A model generated the notes under the pieces. The model was not told the origin of the DNA, ran no database searches, and worked only from the letters and a program-made list of their open reading frames with translations. This document shows, one piece after another, positions 4,892 to 5,830 of a DNA stretch of 5,830 bases. Every line of letters begins with the position of its first letter. Positions within the stretch are counted from its first letter, which is position 1. Source of the DNA: an uncultured Clostridium sp. Lineage in GTDB: Bacteria > Bacillota > Clostridia > Peptostreptococcales > Peptostreptococcaceae. The translations under genes were made by a program, and so were the position numbers. The stretch spans positions 1 through 5,830 of the forward strand of contig UQCY01000123.1 in the NCBI GenBank assembly GCA_900539645.1. The letters are read 5' to 3'.

Positions 4892-5767
4892 ATGCATAAT
4901 ACAGTTAAGAAAGTAGCAGCTATTCATGATTTATCTGGATATGGAAGAGCATCTCTTACTGCAATTATTCCTACATTGTCAGCAATGGGAATACAAGTAT
5001 GTCCTCTTCCAACAGCGATACTATCAAATCATACAGGGGGATTTGAAACTTTTAGTTATCTTGATTTAACAGATAATATGGAGGAATATATAAAACATTG
5101 GAAGAATATAGGAATTGATTTTGATTGCATATATTCAGGATTTCTTGGCTCTGGTAGACAGATAGATATAGTATCAGTATTTATAGATGATTTTCGCAGA
5201 GAGGAAACTCTTGTTGTTATAGATCCTGTAATGGGGGATGGAGGTAAGTTATATAAATCATTTGATTGGGATTTTGTACCTCTTATGAAAGAACTTGTTG
5301 CAAAAGCCGATATTATAACTCCCAATTTTACAGAAGCTGCATTTTTACTTGGATATAAAGAATGTCCTAAAGAAATAAGTAGGGAAGAGTTAAAAGATTG
5401 GTTAAAACGTCTTAGCGAAATGGGTCCAGAAACAGTTGTAATAACAAGTGTACCTGATGCGAATAATTCTGAATATACTAATGTTGTGACATACAGCAAA
5501 AAGGATAACCATTATTGGAAGCTTAATTGCAGATACATACCAGCTTATTATCCTGGAACAGGAGATACTTTTACAAGTGTAATGATTGGAAGCTTGTTAC
5601 AGGGTGAAAATTTACCTGTATCATTGGATAAAGCAATGCAGTTTATATCTCAATGTATAAAATCAAGCTATGGTTATGATTATCCCAATAGAAATGGTGT
5701 ACTGCTTGAAAGGGAGTTACCATTTTTAAGAACAAGACCGCTTATATCAGATTATGAAACGTTATAG
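4892..5767 (+). CDS. pdxK: Pyridoxal/pyridoxamine kinase
   Basis: A cytoplasmic kinase of the ribokinase (PfkB) superfamily, PdxK/PdxY group, that phosphorylates pyridoxal, pyridoxine or pyridoxamine with ATP in vitamin B6 salvage. It has 291 residues, the usual family length. Visible motifs are HDLSGYGRAS (12-21) at the N-terminal substrate side, DPVMGDGGKLY (111-121), the TPNFTEA stretch (143-149) and PGTGDTFTS (221-229), where D225 is the expected catalytic base within the anion-hole GTGD. The HDLSGYGR start and the GDGGKLY form favour this group over ThiD (HMP kinase), the main alternative. The ATG at 4892 is 8 bases after AAGGAG (4878-4883). It is the last gene of the operon, followed by a terminator. 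The PLP it makes could serve PLP enzymes anywhere in the cell, so a direct link to the radical SAM partners is not shown. The symbol pdxK is assigned by family. Confidence 0.92.
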   Translation: MHNTVKKVAAIHDLSGYGRASLTAIIPTLSAMGIQVCPLPTAILSNHTGGFETFSYLDLTDNMEEYIKHWKNIGIDFDCIYSGFLGSGRQIDIVSVFIDDFRREETLVVIDPVMGDGGKLYKSFDWDFVPLMKELVAKADIITPNFTEAAFLLGYKECPKEISREELKDWLKRLSEMGPETVVITSVPDANNSEYTNVVTYSKKDNHYWKLNCRYIPAYYPGTGDTFTSVMIGSLLQGENLPVSLDKAMQFISQCIKSSYGYDYPNRNGVLLERELPFLRTRPLISDYETL

Positions 5768-5775
5768 AAAAAAAG

Positions 5776-5818
5776 AATCTGTAATACTACACATCTGTTT
5801 AGTATTACAGATTTTTTT
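5776..5818 (+). terminator. Operon terminator after the pyridoxal kinase gene
   Basis: A perfect 13-bp stem, AATCTGTAATACT (5776-5788) with AGTATTACAGATT (5801-5813), carries a 12-nt loop and ends in a T-run (5812-5818). Seven A (5768-5774) before the stem provide a T-tail on the other strand, so it may also stop a convergent gene beyond the window. Confidence 0.94.
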
Positions 5819-5830
5819 ATTCTTAAGGAA

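Noticed and set aside
5056..5499. Minus-strand ORF of 147 codons inside the pyridoxal kinase gene
   Set aside because: It is antisense to conserved kinase motifs and its product shows no recognisable family.

Overview
The window is AT-rich DNA with A/T-ending codons, AAGGAG-type ribosome binding sites and compact intrinsic terminators, which fits a low-GC Gram-positive anaerobe. Two radical SAM enzymes, a solo ECF transporter S subunit and a VanS-type kinase point to Clostridia, possibly the Peptostreptococcaceae. That placement is inference from style, not a database match.

Layout: (1) 1-1004, + strand: the 3' part of a sensor histidine kinase whose gene begins before the window, closed by a strong terminator at 1018-1051. 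(2) 1247-1777, + strand: a 176-residue ECF transporter S component of the riboflavin/HMP-type family, behind a leader that holds a 41-bp interrupted palindrome. (3) 1830-3014, - strand: a 394-residue protein built almost wholly from about fifteen copies of a 26-residue repeat, convergent with the ECF gene; the two share a bidirectional terminator at 1793-1814. (4) 3015-3309: a divergent, AT-rich control region with a good minus-strand promoter, weaker plus-strand promoter candidates, small repeats and a doubtful 21-codon ORF. (5) 3310-5767, + strand: a tight three-gene operon of a TatD-associated-type radical SAM protein, a second radical SAM protein (COG0731-like, with a C-terminal winged-helix-like tail) and a pyridoxal/pyridoxamine kinase, closed by a 13-bp-stem terminator at 5776-5818.

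Working together: gaps of 37 and 21 bases, a ribosome binding site before each gene and a single terminator indicate that the last three genes are co-transcribed. The kinase salvages vitamin B6 to PLP; the substrates of the two radical SAM enzymes are unknown. The S component imports a small vitamin-like molecule using an EcfA/EcfA'/EcfT module encoded elsewhere. The repeat protein is the least explained gene here. No tRNA, rRNA, CRISPR array, transposase or known riboswitch class was seen.
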